Origin: Herminiimonas sp.
Lineage (GTDB): Bacteria; Pseudomonadota; Gammaproteobacteria; Burkholderiales; Burkholderiaceae_D
Reading direction: 5' to 3'
Assembly (NCBI GenBank): GCA_028292265.1
Contig: JAQGMR010000042.1
Span: 1 to 64,000 of the forward strand
Length of the DNA stretch: 64,000 bases
Positions 1 to 8,693 of the stretch are shown one piece after another; positions within the stretch are counted from its first letter, which is position 1; every line of letters starts with the position of its first letter. A program made the position numbers and the translations under genes. The notes below the pieces were generated by a model. It ran no database searches. It had not been told where the DNA came from and was given only the letters and a program-made list of their open reading frames with translations.

Positions 1-1
1 G

Positions 2-2857
2 TTCATTGGCTGGGTACTCAATCCCGACCCGGCAAAACGGCCGTCGATGGCGGACGTCCTGAACCATGCCTTTCTCGCGAAAGAGCCTGATCAGGGTGCG
101 ATCGAGCTGATACATGAAACCGGCCAGCTGCAAGACTTCCTTGACTGGGGGCCTTCGGACATCCGCCAATTTTCAGCGGACACAGGAATTGAGGAGGTGC
201 AGGTCAGGGCGATGATCCAGTACCTGAGAGTCGGCCGTGACGATGGACCGGAAGCCGACATGCCGGACGGCGACACGATCGCAGGATTCGTAAACTCTTT
301 CAGGGATTTCATGGCCCGGCCGACGGAAGCTCCGCACGCAAGCTTCATTTTCGCTCTGCACGATCGGGTGGAAGCCTTCGCCACGGCGCATCCAAGTCTT
401 GTCGCCAACGCGCCAGGGAACGGCGCGAACGCCGGTGGCCCTGCAATCGTCGCGGCGCCGGATTCGGTCAAGGGCGTTCTCGGCAGGCTGGGCGAGATTA
501 AACCCGCAAAAGGCGCAAAAGCCTACGGGGTGGCGCCAGGCGAAACCGTCAAGGGCGTGAAAGATCCACAGTACGGCGTTCGCGTTCGTAACAAGGACCG
601 CAATGTCCTGCAGCGCATTACGGATCGCTTAACGGGGGCGAATGTCGCGCGCGGCAAGGCGGCACAGCAGTCGGTGGAACACCTGGTAAAACGATTTGAA
701 GACCAGCCTGGCGCGAAGGAAATCCTGGCAAACCTCCGCTCCACAATCCGCAATCCACGCAGAACGCTGCGAGTGGCGCAACTTGCCGATACCTTGACTG
801 CGCTTGTAAAAAAATTCGACCTCGACTCGCCTGACAACACGGCCCTCAAGGAGTTTGTCAGCAGAAAGGCGGCAGGCGTCCTTGACTTTGCCGAAGCAAC
901 CGGCATACCGGAAGAGCTTGTCGCCGTAATGCAGGCGCATCTCCGGCACCGCAGCGGACTGCTTGAGCGCAGCGCTTCCGAAAAGCCGCCTTCGCTGAAA
1001 CGCGTTGCGGATTTCGTCAGGAGCTTCGACCAATACATCCGTGAAGCGCCAACGGTGCTGACAGATCCTGCGATATTGGCCCTTGAATCCGAGGTTCGAG
1101 CCTTCACGCTTTCACGGCCCGACCTGTTGGACCTGCGGGCGGGGCTGGTGCATACGCCGGCGCTTGCGAAGAAGGTCACCTTCAGCACGGCGGCCAGATT
1201 GCTGGCCCAGCCAGGAAAGCTCGACCCAAAGCGCGCCGCCGATGCGGCGAAGCAGCTTGCGCGCTTGATCATCAGGAGCTTGCAGGACCCGGAAAACGCA
1301 GACCGCCACCTGCCCATGCTGTTTGCCTGTTCAAACGGCATGGAGTATCGCCGGGAATTGTTGAGCGCATTAAGGGTCGCGATCGCGGAACAAGGGCCAA
1401 ACCTGCGGCCAGGCGCCGTGCAATCGCCGCTTCGTCCAAAGAAGCTGGACACACGACTGGCAACGTTCTCGAAAGCGGTCTATGCAGAAGTGCTGAAGGG
1501 ATTGAAGGATCATTGCGACGGTGACGAAGTCATCGTGGCCAGCTCCGGGGCGAACTGGACTAAGGGCAAAGCGCTAAACGGGAATGGTGCCACTGCAGAC
1601 CTTTTCGTGTACGAGAATGGCGACGATACCGTGGTTGTGAAGGAGTTGAAACCTGTCAAGTCCCGCTTCACAGACTCGGTACCGATTGAACATTTTTGCG
1701 ATTTCGAAGAAGCGCGCCTTCACCGGCACATCAATGTAACTGCCGAGCATGTGGCGCCGTCTCTCTATAGCGTGGTGCAGTCCGACCAGGGGGGCGTCCG
1801 CTTTGTGATGGAACACGCGGTATACGGTGACTTGAACAGCTTCATTGCAACCAATTCCGGCGCTGCGGACCCCGTGCGCGATGACGCGGTGCATTCGCTC
1901 CTAAAGCAGGTTGCAGAAAACCTCTATGAGTTGCATACATTCGCGAACGTGGGACATGTCGATTTCAAGCCGGCAAACGTGCTCCTGACCAGAGGCGCGG
2001 GCGGTGCGGTGCTCGCGCAATTGACGGACTTCGGGGCATCGCGCGAGGGGAAAACCATGTTCCTGCGGGATGATCCGGTCGACAGCGCGCAGTGGAAATC
2101 GCCAGAGCGAGTTCCTGCGCTAAAAGTGCCGGATGCCCGTTTTTCTACACATGCCGCGGATGTCTGGGCATTTGGGGTGACGATGTACCAGATGTACGCC
2201 AAGGACGGGAACAATCCGTTTGACAGCACCAGCACCGGTTTCACATCCGGAATTGGCCCGAAGATCCTCGACTATGCGAAGAACTACTCGCCGACCGCTA
2301 TCTCTGGCAGCACTCTTGATTTTGTTGATAACAAAATACCAAAAGACGTCCGACCGATTATTCACTGGATATTGAACCCGGATCCAGTGGCGAGGCCAAC
2401 CATGGCGGAGATCCTGTTGCGCATGAAAGAGGCTTCTCCATTGAGCGTGGAGGCACACAATTTCATCCAGGCCAGCGTGGGCGCCGATCTCAACGTCGTA
2501 GCAGACGCAGCTGACGCTTCTGGTGGAAAGACCAGGACACCGACCGGGCCGAACAGTAGTGCGAGCGACCAGGAAAGTAGTTCCGGTGACGCTGCGCCAC
2601 CTGTGGCCCGCCGGGCGGTGAGGATTGACGGGAATGAAGAATCGTCCTCGGTCGTCGAATCGTCGGAGAACGCTCCGGAGAACAGACAATCACAGCGCGC
2701 ATCTCGCCCCGAGAGCGACTCCGATGTTCTAGTCCAGTCCTCGGAAAGCCCGTCGCCAAACGTGCGCGAGCGGCGCGCATCGGGGTCAGGAAGCGACTCA
2801 TCGGCTGAAGAGTCTCCGGACAGCGCGGACGAGTCGCAGCCGACTGGCACATTCTGA
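2..2857 (+). CDS. Multi-kinase Ser/Thr protein kinase, 5'-truncated by window edge
   Basis: The reading frame is open from the first bases of the window, so the ATG at 47 is not the start. Codons 2-46 encode the end of one kinase domain (WVLNPDPAKRPSM), which matches the end of a complete second kinase domain in the same protein (WILNPDPVARPTM). That second domain spans roughly 1540-2430. It shows a Gly-rich loop (LNGNGATADLFVYE), the VVKELK lysine, an HVDFKPANVLL catalytic loop (HRD replaced by HVD), the DFG motif, a KSPE activation-loop end and DVWAFG, so it looks active. Between the kinases lie two related alpha-helical segments (near 110-400 and 840-1150). The C-terminal 140 residues are a disordered Ser/Glu/Asp-rich tail. 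No membrane segment is visible in the 951 residues present. The substrate is unknown; a regulatory kinase or a secreted effector are both possible. Confidence 0.85.
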   Translation, partial: FIGWVLNPDPAKRPSMADVLNHAFLAKEPDQGAIELIHETGQLQDFLDWGPSDIRQFSADTGIEEVQVRAMIQYLRVGRDDGPEADMPDGDTIAGFVNSFRDFMARPTEAPHASFIFALHDRVEAFATAHPSLVANAPGNGANAGGPAIVAAPDSVKGVLGRLGEIKPAKGAKAYGVAPGETVKGVKDPQYGVRVRNKDRNVLQRITDRLTGANVARGKAAQQSVEHLVKRFEDQPGAKEILANLRSTIRNPRRTLRVAQLADTLTALVKKFDLDSPDNTALKEFVSRKAAGVLDFAEATGIPEELVAVMQAHLRHRSGLLERSASEKPPSLKRVADFVRSFDQYIREAPTVLTDPAILALESEVRAFTLSRPDLLDLRAGLVHTPALAKKVTFSTAARLLAQPGKLDPKRAADAAKQLARLIIRSLQDPENADRHLPMLFACSNGMEYRRELLSALRVAIAEQGPNLRPGAVQSPLRPKKLDTRLATFSKAVYAEVLKGLKDHCDGDEVIVASSGANWTKGKALNGNGATADLFVYENGDDTVVVKELKPVKSRFTDSVPIEHFCDFEEARLHRHINVTAEHVAPSLYSVVQSDQGGVRFVMEHAVYGDLNSFIATNSGAADPVRDDAVHSLLKQVAENLYELHTFANVGHVDFKPANVLLTRGAGGAVLAQLTDFGASREGKTMFLRDDPVDSAQWKSPERVPALKVPDARFSTHAADVWAFGVTMYQMYAKDGNNPFDSTSTGFTSGIGPKILDYAKNYSPTAISGSTLDFVDNKIPKDVRPIIHWILNPDPVARPTMAEILLRMKEASPLSVEAHNFIQASVGADLNVVADAADASGGKTRTPTGPNSSASDQESSSGDAAPPVARRAVRIDGNEESSSVVESSENAPENRQSQRASRPESDSDVLVQSSESPSPNVRERRASGSGSDSSAEESPDSADESQPTGTF

Positions 2858-2866
2858 GCGAACGTA

Positions 2867-3064
2867 GTGCAAAATGGACCTGACACCGCCAACCTGGCCG
2901 CCGCGAAAGAGGCTGCGGATATACCTCGGAAGCCGGTCAGATTGAATACCGCGTTGAATCCACATCTCAAGGCCAAGCGCCAGCGGCCGAAAGTCGGGGC
3001 GAACACGTTCGACGAGCCTGCGAAAGCAGTAAAGCCTTCTAAGCCCGACGCAAAGGACTCTTGA
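2867..3064 (+). CDS. Small hypothetical basic protein
   Basis: A possible 65-residue protein starts at a GTG ten bases after the kinase stop codon. It is Lys/Pro/Ala-rich and probably disordered, with no domain, signal peptide or membrane helix that I recognise. The close spacing suggests co-transcription with the kinase. No good Shine-Dalgarno sequence is visible, so this could be a chance reading frame in the 3' untranslated region. Confidence 0.33.
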   Translation: MQNGPDTANLAAAKEAADIPRKPVRLNTALNPHLKAKRQRPKVGANTFDEPAKAVKPSKPDAKDS

Positions 3065-3158
3065 TTACGTCGTTCGCCGCGCATCGCACCGGGACCGAAT
3101 GCGGAGCCAAGCAAACGATTGACGTTTCGGTCAACCGATGTTGTACGGCTTCGTGGCA

Positions 3159-3172
3159 TTGATAAAGATCAA
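3159..3172. promoter_or_regulatory. FNR/ANR box upstream of the PA2779-PA2778 pair
   Basis: TTGATAAAGATCAA is a perfect match to the FNR/ANR/DNR consensus TTGAT-N4-ATCAA. It lies 117 bases upstream of the ATG at 3290 in a non-coding stretch. A class II activator site would put the transcript start near 3207. No convincing -10 hexamer was found, so regulation by oxygen or nitric oxide is inference. Confidence 0.6.
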
Positions 3173-3289
3173 TGTCCGATTCCGTGCGACATGAAAGACT
3201 GAATTCCACGCTTGCAACCGCTCGGGTCGTCTCCAGACACCCGGCACAGCAAGTTGCCCGAGTCGACCAACCCTACAAGAAAGAAAACA

Positions 3290-3685
3290 ATGATCCGATC
3301 CCTGAAAAAACTATTTGTCACGTTCCTCATGTCCGCATTTACCCTGGTCGGCTTTATGCAGACGACGCAGGCTGCCATGATCGGCACCAACCAGATCCAG
3401 GCCGCCAATGCAGCGCAACACAATCGCGACCGGATTGCTGACGCCATGAACCGGCCGGAAATCATGTCGCAACTTGAAAAGATGGGCGTCAACAAGGTAG
3501 ATGCGCAGGCTCGCGTGGCCGCACTGACCGATGACGAAGCAGCCACGGTCGCGAACAAGATCGACAGTCTGCCGGCCGGTGGCGACAGTGTGATCGGCGT
3601 TCTGCTGTTCATCTTCGTCGTGCTCCTGATTACCGACATCCTCGGCTTGACGAAAGTGTTTCCGTTTACCCGCTCGGCAAGATAA
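3290..3685 (+). CDS. PA2779 family membrane protein
   Basis: The 131-residue protein begins with a cleavable signal peptide (residues 1-28, ending TTQAA). A helical region with Asn/Gln/Ala content follows, and a hydrophobic membrane segment lies near the C-terminus (about residues 104-121, IGVLLFIFVVLLITDILG). This is the layout of the PA2779 family, which is regularly found just upstream of a PA2778-type C39-like cysteine peptidase, as here (7-base gap). The ATG at 3290 is chosen because the signal peptide starts there; longer forms add an unlikely polar leader. The exact function is unknown; the pair is presumably an envelope peptidase and its membrane partner. Confidence 0.8.
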   Translation: MIRSLKKLFVTFLMSAFTLVGFMQTTQAAMIGTNQIQAANAAQHNRDRIADAMNRPEIMSQLEKMGVNKVDAQARVAALTDDEAATVANKIDSLPAGGDSVIGVLLFIFVVLLITDILGLTKVFPFTRSAR

Positions 3686-3692
3686 ACGCATC

Positions 3693-4673
3693 GTGTTTTC
3701 ATTGCAGCGTTCCCGGCGAGGCAGCTTGCCGGGAATCTTCGTTTTACTCTTGATATTCTGCTCGCTTGGTTTGGGCGGCTGCGCTTCCCAAACCTACGCC
3801 CTGTTGGGAAAGCCGGATGCCGGCTTGCCGCGCCACGCTGAAATTTCTTCGACCCCATTCTTTGCCCAGGAGCGATACCAGTGCGGCCCGGCCACGCTGG
3901 CGATGGCGCTTGGTGCCGCTGGTTTCAAGGTCGAGCCTGACTCCCTCGTGTCTCAAGTTTACGTGCCGCAGCGCGAGGGCAGCTTTGCGCCGGAAATGCT
4001 GGCCGCCACGCGTCGCAATGGCGCACTGGCCATGACAATTCCGCCGCGCATGACGGCGCTCCTGACGGAAGTCGCGGCCGGCAATCCGGTCGTGGTGCTG
4101 GAAAACCTGAGCCTGCCGATCCTCCCGGTTTGGCATTACGCCGTCGTAATCGGCTACGACCTCGACCGCCAGGAAGTGGTACTTCGCTCTGGCACAATTG
4201 AACGCTTGGAGATGTCGCTGTCCACCTTCGAGCACACCTGGAGCCGCGGAGATTATTGGGGCATGGTGGCCCTGCCGCCGGGGCGCTTGCCTGCAACGGC
4301 CGAGGAAGGCAATACCGCTGAAGCACTGGTTGCCTTTGAACAGGCCGGCGGCGCCGCGCGCGCGCGGCCGACCTGGGACGCTGCACTAAAGCGCTGGCCG
4401 CGAAACCTCACAATGCAAATGGGTAGCGGTAACGCGGCCTACGCTGCTGGCGACAAAGCAGCGGCTGCGCAGGCATTCCGCACCGCCAGCGAGGACCATC
4501 CCGACAGTGCAGCGGCCTTTAATAATCTGGCGTCGGTGCTGGCCGACATGGGGCAACTCGATATGGCACGGGACGCGGCCGACAAGGCAATTGCCCTTGG
4601 CGGCCCATGGCGCGATACGGCCCTTGCAACGAAGGCCGAAATCGAGGCCCGGAAAAGTAAAGCCGTCCGGTAG
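3693..4673 (+). CDS. PA2778 family C39-like cysteine peptidase with TPR domain (lipoprotein)
   Basis: The 326-residue protein starts with GTG. It has a lipoprotein signal with lipobox LGGC (Cys30). A papain-like C39 fold follows: catalytic Cys64 in RYQCGPATLAMA and catalytic His148 in VWHYAVVIGYD. The C-terminal third (about 205-320) has tetratricopeptide-like helices (AFNNLASVLADMGQLDMARDAADKA). This matches the PA2778 family, the usual partner of PA2779. It is predicted to be anchored in a membrane on the periplasmic side and to cleave or bind peptides; the substrate is unknown. A strong intrinsic terminator follows at once, closing the two-gene operon. Confidence 0.85.
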   Translation: MFSLQRSRRGSLPGIFVLLLIFCSLGLGGCASQTYALLGKPDAGLPRHAEISSTPFFAQERYQCGPATLAMALGAAGFKVEPDSLVSQVYVPQREGSFAPEMLAATRRNGALAMTIPPRMTALLTEVAAGNPVVVLENLSLPILPVWHYAVVIGYDLDRQEVVLRSGTIERLEMSLSTFEHTWSRGDYWGMVALPPGRLPATAEEGNTAEALVAFEQAGGAARARPTWDAALKRWPRNLTMQMGSGNAAYAAGDKAAAAQAFRTASEDHPDSAAAFNNLASVLADMGQLDMARDAADKAIALGGPWRDTALATKAEIEARKSKAVR

Positions 4674-4695
4674 ATTGGCGACGTAGTGAACTGAA

Positions 4696-4730
4696 CCCCA
4701 AAAGTTTGACACCAGCCTTTGGGGTTTTTT
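4696..4730 (+). terminator. Rho-independent terminator of the PA2779-PA2778 operon
   Basis: A CCCCAAA/TTTGGGG stem with a 15-base loop is followed by six T residues, 22 bases after the peptidase stop codon. Confidence 0.85.
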
Positions 4731-4889
4731 CATGTCCAAATTACCGGCTAAATGTTGGCCAGTGCCTGCCAAATCCTGCCGGCTACACGAGGACCGAATC
4801 CTTGGCGACATGGCCGGGACAACCTGGGGCAGCCTGGGACAGCCCGGGCAGCCGGCCTTCAGAATGCACACGGGTTAGTGACGAACAGT

Positions 4890-5513
4890 TCAGCCCTGTT
4901 TCGCCGCCAATTCCGCATCGCTTTCTCGAACCTGGATTGATGCTGGGCGCGCGTTGATCCGCTCGACATAAGCCATGATCTCCGGCAGCTCCGGCACCAG
5001 CTTGAAGCCCACCGTCCACCTCAGTGCAGTGCCCCACAGAACGTCAAGCGCAGTGAAGCGCTCGCCCAGCAGATAGGGACCTTTTGCCAGTTGCTGTGTC
5101 AGCGTGGACAGCATGGTGTCGTAGTCGCCATAAGGCGCGGTCGACGCCGGCGCCGGTTCGCGCTTCATGGCACGGTCAACCACCGCCGGCTCGAAACACG
5201 ATCCGTAGAACACCATCCAGCGCAGGTAAGGCCCCCGCAGTGGATCGCCGATTGCAGGTGCGAGCCCTGCTTCCGGATAAAGGTCAGCGAGGTAAAGGAA
5301 TATCGCCGGCTGCTCCGTCACCAACGCATCGCCATGCAAGATTGCCGGGACCTTGCCCATCGGGTTGATGGCGAGGTACGCAGGCTTGCGGTGTTCGCCA
5401 GCCTTCATGTTCAGGACATGCAGTTCGTAGTCCGCGCCGAGTTCTTCCAGCAGGATGCGGGTGCCGGTAGAGCGCGTATTGGGCGAGTGGAAGAGGGTAA
5501 CGTGACGGTTCAT
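4890..5513 (-). CDS. Glutathione S-transferase family protein
   Basis: The 207-residue protein has a full GST layout. The thioredoxin-like N-terminal domain includes the active-site region (SPNTRSTGTRILLEEL), the cis-Pro loop (GKVPAIL) and the glutathione-contacting EQPAIFLYL. The helical C-terminal domain includes GPYLLGERFTALDVLWG. Family length is normal. It likely conjugates or isomerises small electrophiles in the cytoplasm; the substrate cannot be told. It is a single gene, and the next minus-strand gene upstream is more than 300 bases away with a repeat array between them. Confidence 0.9.
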   Translation of the reverse strand: MNRHVTLFHSPNTRSTGTRILLEELGADYELHVLNMKAGEHRKPAYLAINPMGKVPAILHGDALVTEQPAIFLYLADLYPEAGLAPAIGDPLRGPYLRWMVFYGSCFEPAVVDRAMKREPAPASTAPYGDYDTMLSTLTQQLAKGPYLLGERFTALDVLWGTALRWTVGFKLVPELPEIMAYVERINARPASIQVRESDAELAAKQG

Positions 5514-5587
5514 CGGGGATCTCCTGGTAGATTTGAAGGAGATTACCGCAAGCGTGAAGCGACCGTATAACGGAAATGGTCAAGGCA

Positions 5588-5698
5588 GCGGTACGAGGCA
5601 TTCCGTAGAAAGCAGCCTGTGGAAAGCGACCCGTACAAAGCAGCCTTTACAGACCAGCCCATACAAAGCGGTTCGTACAGAGCAGCCTGCTAAAGGCC
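5588..5698. repeat. Degenerate 14-bp tandem array
   Basis: About eight imperfect copies of a 14-bp unit related to GCCCGTACAAAGCA. It lies in the 308-base gap between the GST start and the 3' end of the next minus-strand gene, about 125 bases past that gene's stop codon. Confidence 0.65.
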
Positions 5699-5780
5699 GT
5701 CGTATGTCACACGAAAGAAAACGGCGCCGCACTCCGTTGGGAGGGCTGCGCCGCTTCGCCTTGCTGCTGCGTTCCCACGA

Positions 5781-5817
5781 ATGACGCCCTGGAAGGTCCC
5801 AGAGCGTCATTTTTTTC
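5781..5817 (+). terminator. Orphan plus-strand intrinsic terminator, possible sRNA end
   Basis: ATGACGC-C-CTGG pairs with CCAG-A-GCGTCAT (11 pairs, one mismatch), followed by TTTTTT. No convincing plus-strand gene precedes it. The 70 bases upstream can form another GC-rich hairpin (TGGGA with TCCCA around 5738-5777), so a short plus-strand RNA may end here. The run of T is on the plus side only, so it is a poor terminator for the convergent minus-strand lipoprotein gene. Confidence 0.6.
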
Positions 5818-5821
5818 TGTC

Positions 5822-7834
5822 TTACTCCGCCCCGTTTCCAGCCAAGTACGTAGCATAGAAATGCGCGAACTCTCGGCCGACTGGATCGCGTGCAAACAGG
5901 TGCAGGCCATTCAGTTTTGCCGCGGCTACATAGGTGCTTGCAGCGTTGACAACGGTGCCGGTGCAATGCGCATCGGCATTCGTCTTTTTCACGCACGGAA
6001 TGGTCGCGGTCCTCGCGGTCGAGCCCACGGTCAGGCTGTCGTTAAAGGCATTGGCGCCGTTGACACCGCCCCACACCGTCAGGCTTGTCGGCGCCAAAGC
6101 ACCCGCGCCAACCGTCCAGTCCAGCGTCGGCCCGGTAGTGGGTGCATCGAAATACTTGTTCGCCGAACTTAGAGCGACCAGTTCAGTAAGATCCACGTCG
6201 GTCAGGTTCGCCATTTCTCGAAGCTTCAACTCGCTGATTGACAACGCGCGAGCCCGGGTCCGGTAGTTTTGCGTTGCGTCCGGCGTCGTGCTTGCATTGC
6301 CTGCGAGGTAGTAATCAAACTTCCACACCGACTGCTGTGCGAAGCCGGTGATGTCCGCGTCGGTCGACGCGGGCGAAGCGAAGTACAACGCGGTATCGTC
6401 GGCAGCCGGATCCAGGTTCACCTTGTCCGGGCTTACATAGACGCTGCGCATGCGCAAGAAGCTGGTGCCCGTAACGGTGCCTGCCTTGTCAAGTTGCAGA
6501 GTGCCGAAACCGGACTTTGGCTTGAGGGTCAGCGTTCCGCCTTTCGGTGTCGTCACGACGACCTTGCTGAAAATCGGATTGCCGTTGTTAAGCGTGTTGT
6601 TGACCGCGGGGACATAACCGGTGCTGTAGTAGTCCGAAGCCCTCTGGTTCACAAACGTGCGCAACTGGTGATACGGCTTGATCGCGCCGTCATAGATATA
6701 TTGGTTTCCGATCTGCTGCAGTTTGGTCGGCGCTGACGCCACATCGGGACGCACCGCAAAGGTGTCGTTGGTGACGTTGCCTGACGCGTCGGTGGCCCGG
6801 TACCCAATGACGATGTCGCCATTCGGACGGGTGAATTCATAGGTGCCTCGATCAAACACCAGGTTGTTGCCACCAGCCTTGAAGATATTTCCGAACGCGC
6901 CGTTGGCTGCGACGAGGTTGCCGTTGCTCTTGAAGGCGGTAGGGTCGTTGTTGACGAAGATTTCCTTGCAGGCGGCAGCCTTGATATCGGTTGCAACACC
7001 AGACTCCGGCACATTCACGCGGTCTGCCACCGGCAATGCATAGCAGGCATTCATCTTTGCCAGCAGCGCCGCAATCAGCGGTGCTGTCCCTGGCTTAACC
7101 AGATTGGCGGCTGTCACCGGCGGAAGGGGCGGGATGGCCGTGGTCGCATTGGAGAACTGGACCACGGTCGGCTGCACGCCGTCGGCGTCGGCCTGTCTAA
7201 CGGATACTTCGATATTGGAGGTTGTCGCGCTTGCAGGGGTGATCTTGATTGAAAGCGAATCGAGTACGCGGTCGGTGCCGGTGCCATTGGCGGCGAACGC
7301 GGTTGTAAGCGGGCTGCCAGTGGCGCCCAGGGCGTCCAGCAGTGGCTTCAGCAGGGCGACGATTTCGGCCACCTTGGCGCTGACAGTAAAGCTGGTCAGC
7401 AGGTTAGGGTTCGCCAGAAATTCGGCTGCCAGTTTGGTTGGGTCGCCGGAGGTGCCCAGGCGTGACGCAATCAGGTTTGTAATAGGGGTGATGTTGATGA
7501 CACCGGACGTCGCGTCTGGGGCCACGCTGACTAGGGTTTGGTCGTCACGCACCGCTTGCAGGACGAAGGGGCCGGCCGAGCCAGCCTTGAGCGTGATGGT
7601 GAAGCTGCCATCGGCCGCGCTGGTGCCACTGCCGACCACCGTGCCGGTCTTGTCGAGGACGCTGATGGCGGCACCGCCGAAGGGGGCGCCACTGGCCGCA
7701 GTGCCGCTGATGGTGGTCGTTGCCGCCAGCACGGGTGCAGGCGCGGCTGTGTCGCTTCCGCCGCTGCATCCGACGATCGTGATTGCCATCGCAATACTGA
7801 GTGCCGTTCTAACGCCAATCTTCCGCTGATCCAT
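5822..7834 (-). CDS. Large outer-membrane-type lipoprotein, function unknown
   Basis: The 670-residue protein starts with a lipoprotein signal (lipobox IVGC, Cys at about residue 23) and a Gly/Ser/Thr linker. A carboxypeptidase-regulatory-like beta domain follows (about 40-115: TTTISGTAASGAPFGGAAISV, residues read in part). A helical stretch (ITNLIASRLG onward) comes next, then a long beta-rich region. Proteins of this build are common in Burkholderiales and mostly uncharacterised. It is transcribed divergently from the response regulator at 8007; a perfect 16-bp palindrome lies between them. Surface or periplasmic location is likely and the role is unknown. Confidence 0.75.
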   Translation of the reverse strand: MDQRKIGVRTALSIAMAITIVGCSGGSDTAAPAPVLAATTTISGTAASGAPFGGAAISVLDKTGTVVGSGTSAADGSFTITLKAGSAGPFVLQAVRDDQTLVSVAPDATSGVINITPITNLIASRLGTSGDPTKLAAEFLANPNLLTSFTVSAKVAEIVALLKPLLDALGATGSPLTTAFAANGTGTDRVLDSLSIKITPASATTSNIEVSVRQADADGVQPTVVQFSNATTAIPPLPPVTAANLVKPGTAPLIAALLAKMNACYALPVADRVNVPESGVATDIKAAACKEIFVNNDPTAFKSNGNLVAANGAFGNIFKAGGNNLVFDRGTYEFTRPNGDIVIGYRATDASGNVTNDTFAVRPDVASAPTKLQQIGNQYIYDGAIKPYHQLRTFVNQRASDYYSTGYVPAVNNTLNNGNPIFSKVVVTTPKGGTLTLKPKSGFGTLQLDKAGTVTGTSFLRMRSVYVSPDKVNLDPAADDTALYFASPASTDADITGFAQQSVWKFDYYLAGNASTTPDATQNYRTRARALSISELKLREMANLTDVDLTELVALSSANKYFDAPTTGPTLDWTVGAGALAPTSLTVWGGVNGANAFNDSLTVGSTARTATIPCVKKTNADAHCTGTVVNAASTYVAAAKLNGLHLFARDPVGREFAHFYATYLAGNGAE

Positions 7835-7912
7835 TTTTTTTCTCCCTGCCCGCTGGTTGAACTGCCTTTTTAAGCTGCCGGGAAACTATAGTTGCTGCAG
7901 TTCAACCGCACA

Positions 7913-7928
7913 TCACATGGCCATGTGA
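7913..7928. promoter_or_regulatory. Perfect 16-bp palindrome in a divergent promoter region
   Basis: TCACATGGCCATGTGA is a perfect inverted repeat between the divergent lipoprotein (start 7834) and response regulator (start 8007). The half sites are in the opposite order to a CRP site (TGTGA-N6-TCACA). It is a candidate operator, perhaps for the adjacent LuxR-type regulator; this is inference. Confidence 0.5.
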
Positions 7929-8006
7929 GGTGACAACTTATTATTTGAGGCAGACTACGGCCACAAAACAGCCCGACCCGAAGGACAAAATGAAGCGAAA
8001 TTCCGA

Positions 8007-8693
8007 TTGATTACCGTGCTCGTGGTCGAAGACGACCCTGCGACCAGGGCGCGGCTATGCGACGCCATCGCCGGTCAACCGAACATGCGGTTGGGCGCCG
8101 CCTGTGACCGCGTGCTTCCGGCGCTGCACTGGCTGGATTCCAACCAGCCGGACCTCTTGCTAACGGACCTTGGCCTGCCCGACGGCAGCGGCATCGACGT
8201 CATCAAGCGCTGTGCGACACGCTACCCGGCCTGCAACATCCTCGTCATCACCATGTTTGGCGATGAAAAGAACGTGCTCTCTTCAGTGGAAGCTGGCGCG
8301 TCGGGCTACATTCTTAAGGACGCCGAGCAGCTTGATGTCAGTCGCGCCATGCGCGAGCTTCTTGCGGGTGGATCACCAATGAGCCCGGTTATAGCGCGCA
8401 AGGTGTTGAATCGCGCGCGCTTGTCTGAAACGTCGGTGGCCGCTTCTGAAACCGTGGTGGATGGGTCGCGCCAAGTAGCCTTGACCGGACGAGAGACCGA
8501 AGCCCTGAACCTGATCGCGCGCGGCTACACCTACGAAGAGACCGCGCGAAACCTCGCTATCTCCCTATCCACGGTCCAGACCTACGTTAAAAGCATCTAC
8601 GGTAAACTCGCTGTCAATTCGCGTAGCCAGGCAGTGCTGGAAGCGCATCGACAGGGACTGCTGCAGGATGACCTTTTCAACAAGCGAAAATAA
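8007..8693 (+). CDS. NarL/FixJ-family response regulator
   Basis: The 228-residue protein has an N-terminal receiver domain (acidic pair in VVEDDP, phospho-acceptor Asp in LLLTDLGLPDGSG, conserved Thr in VITMFG, conserved Lys in GYILKDA). The C-terminal LuxR-type helix-turn-helix (about 158-220) includes LTGRETEALNLIARG and STVQTYVKSIYGKL. The best start is a TTG at 8007; the receiver begins right after it and no in-frame ATG exists nearby. It should be phosphorylated by the kinase encoded next and regulate transcription. The divergent lipoprotein gene is a natural candidate target. Confidence 0.88.
   Translation: MITVLVVEDDPATRARLCDAIAGQPNMRLGAACDRVLPALHWLDSNQPDLLLTDLGLPDGSGIDVIKRCATRYPACNILVITMFGDEKNVLSSVEAGASGYILKDAEQLDVSRAMRELLAGGSPMSPVIARKVLNRARLSETSVAASETVVDGSRQVALTGRETEALNLIARGYTYEETARNLAISLSTVQTYVKSIYGKLAVNSRSQAVLEAHRQGLLQDDLFNKRK

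Noticed and set aside
2362..3159. Long minus-strand frame opposite the kinase tail
   Set aside because: It is the complement of the Ser/Glu-rich coding tail and has no independent protein character.
5700..5820. Possible 4.5S (signal recognition particle) RNA
   Set aside because: The conserved GGAAGCAGCC-type apical loop could not be found on either strand, only a terminator and a GC-rich hairpin.
7913..7928. CRP binding site
   Set aside because: The half sites TCACA and TGTGA are in the reverse order to the CRP consensus.
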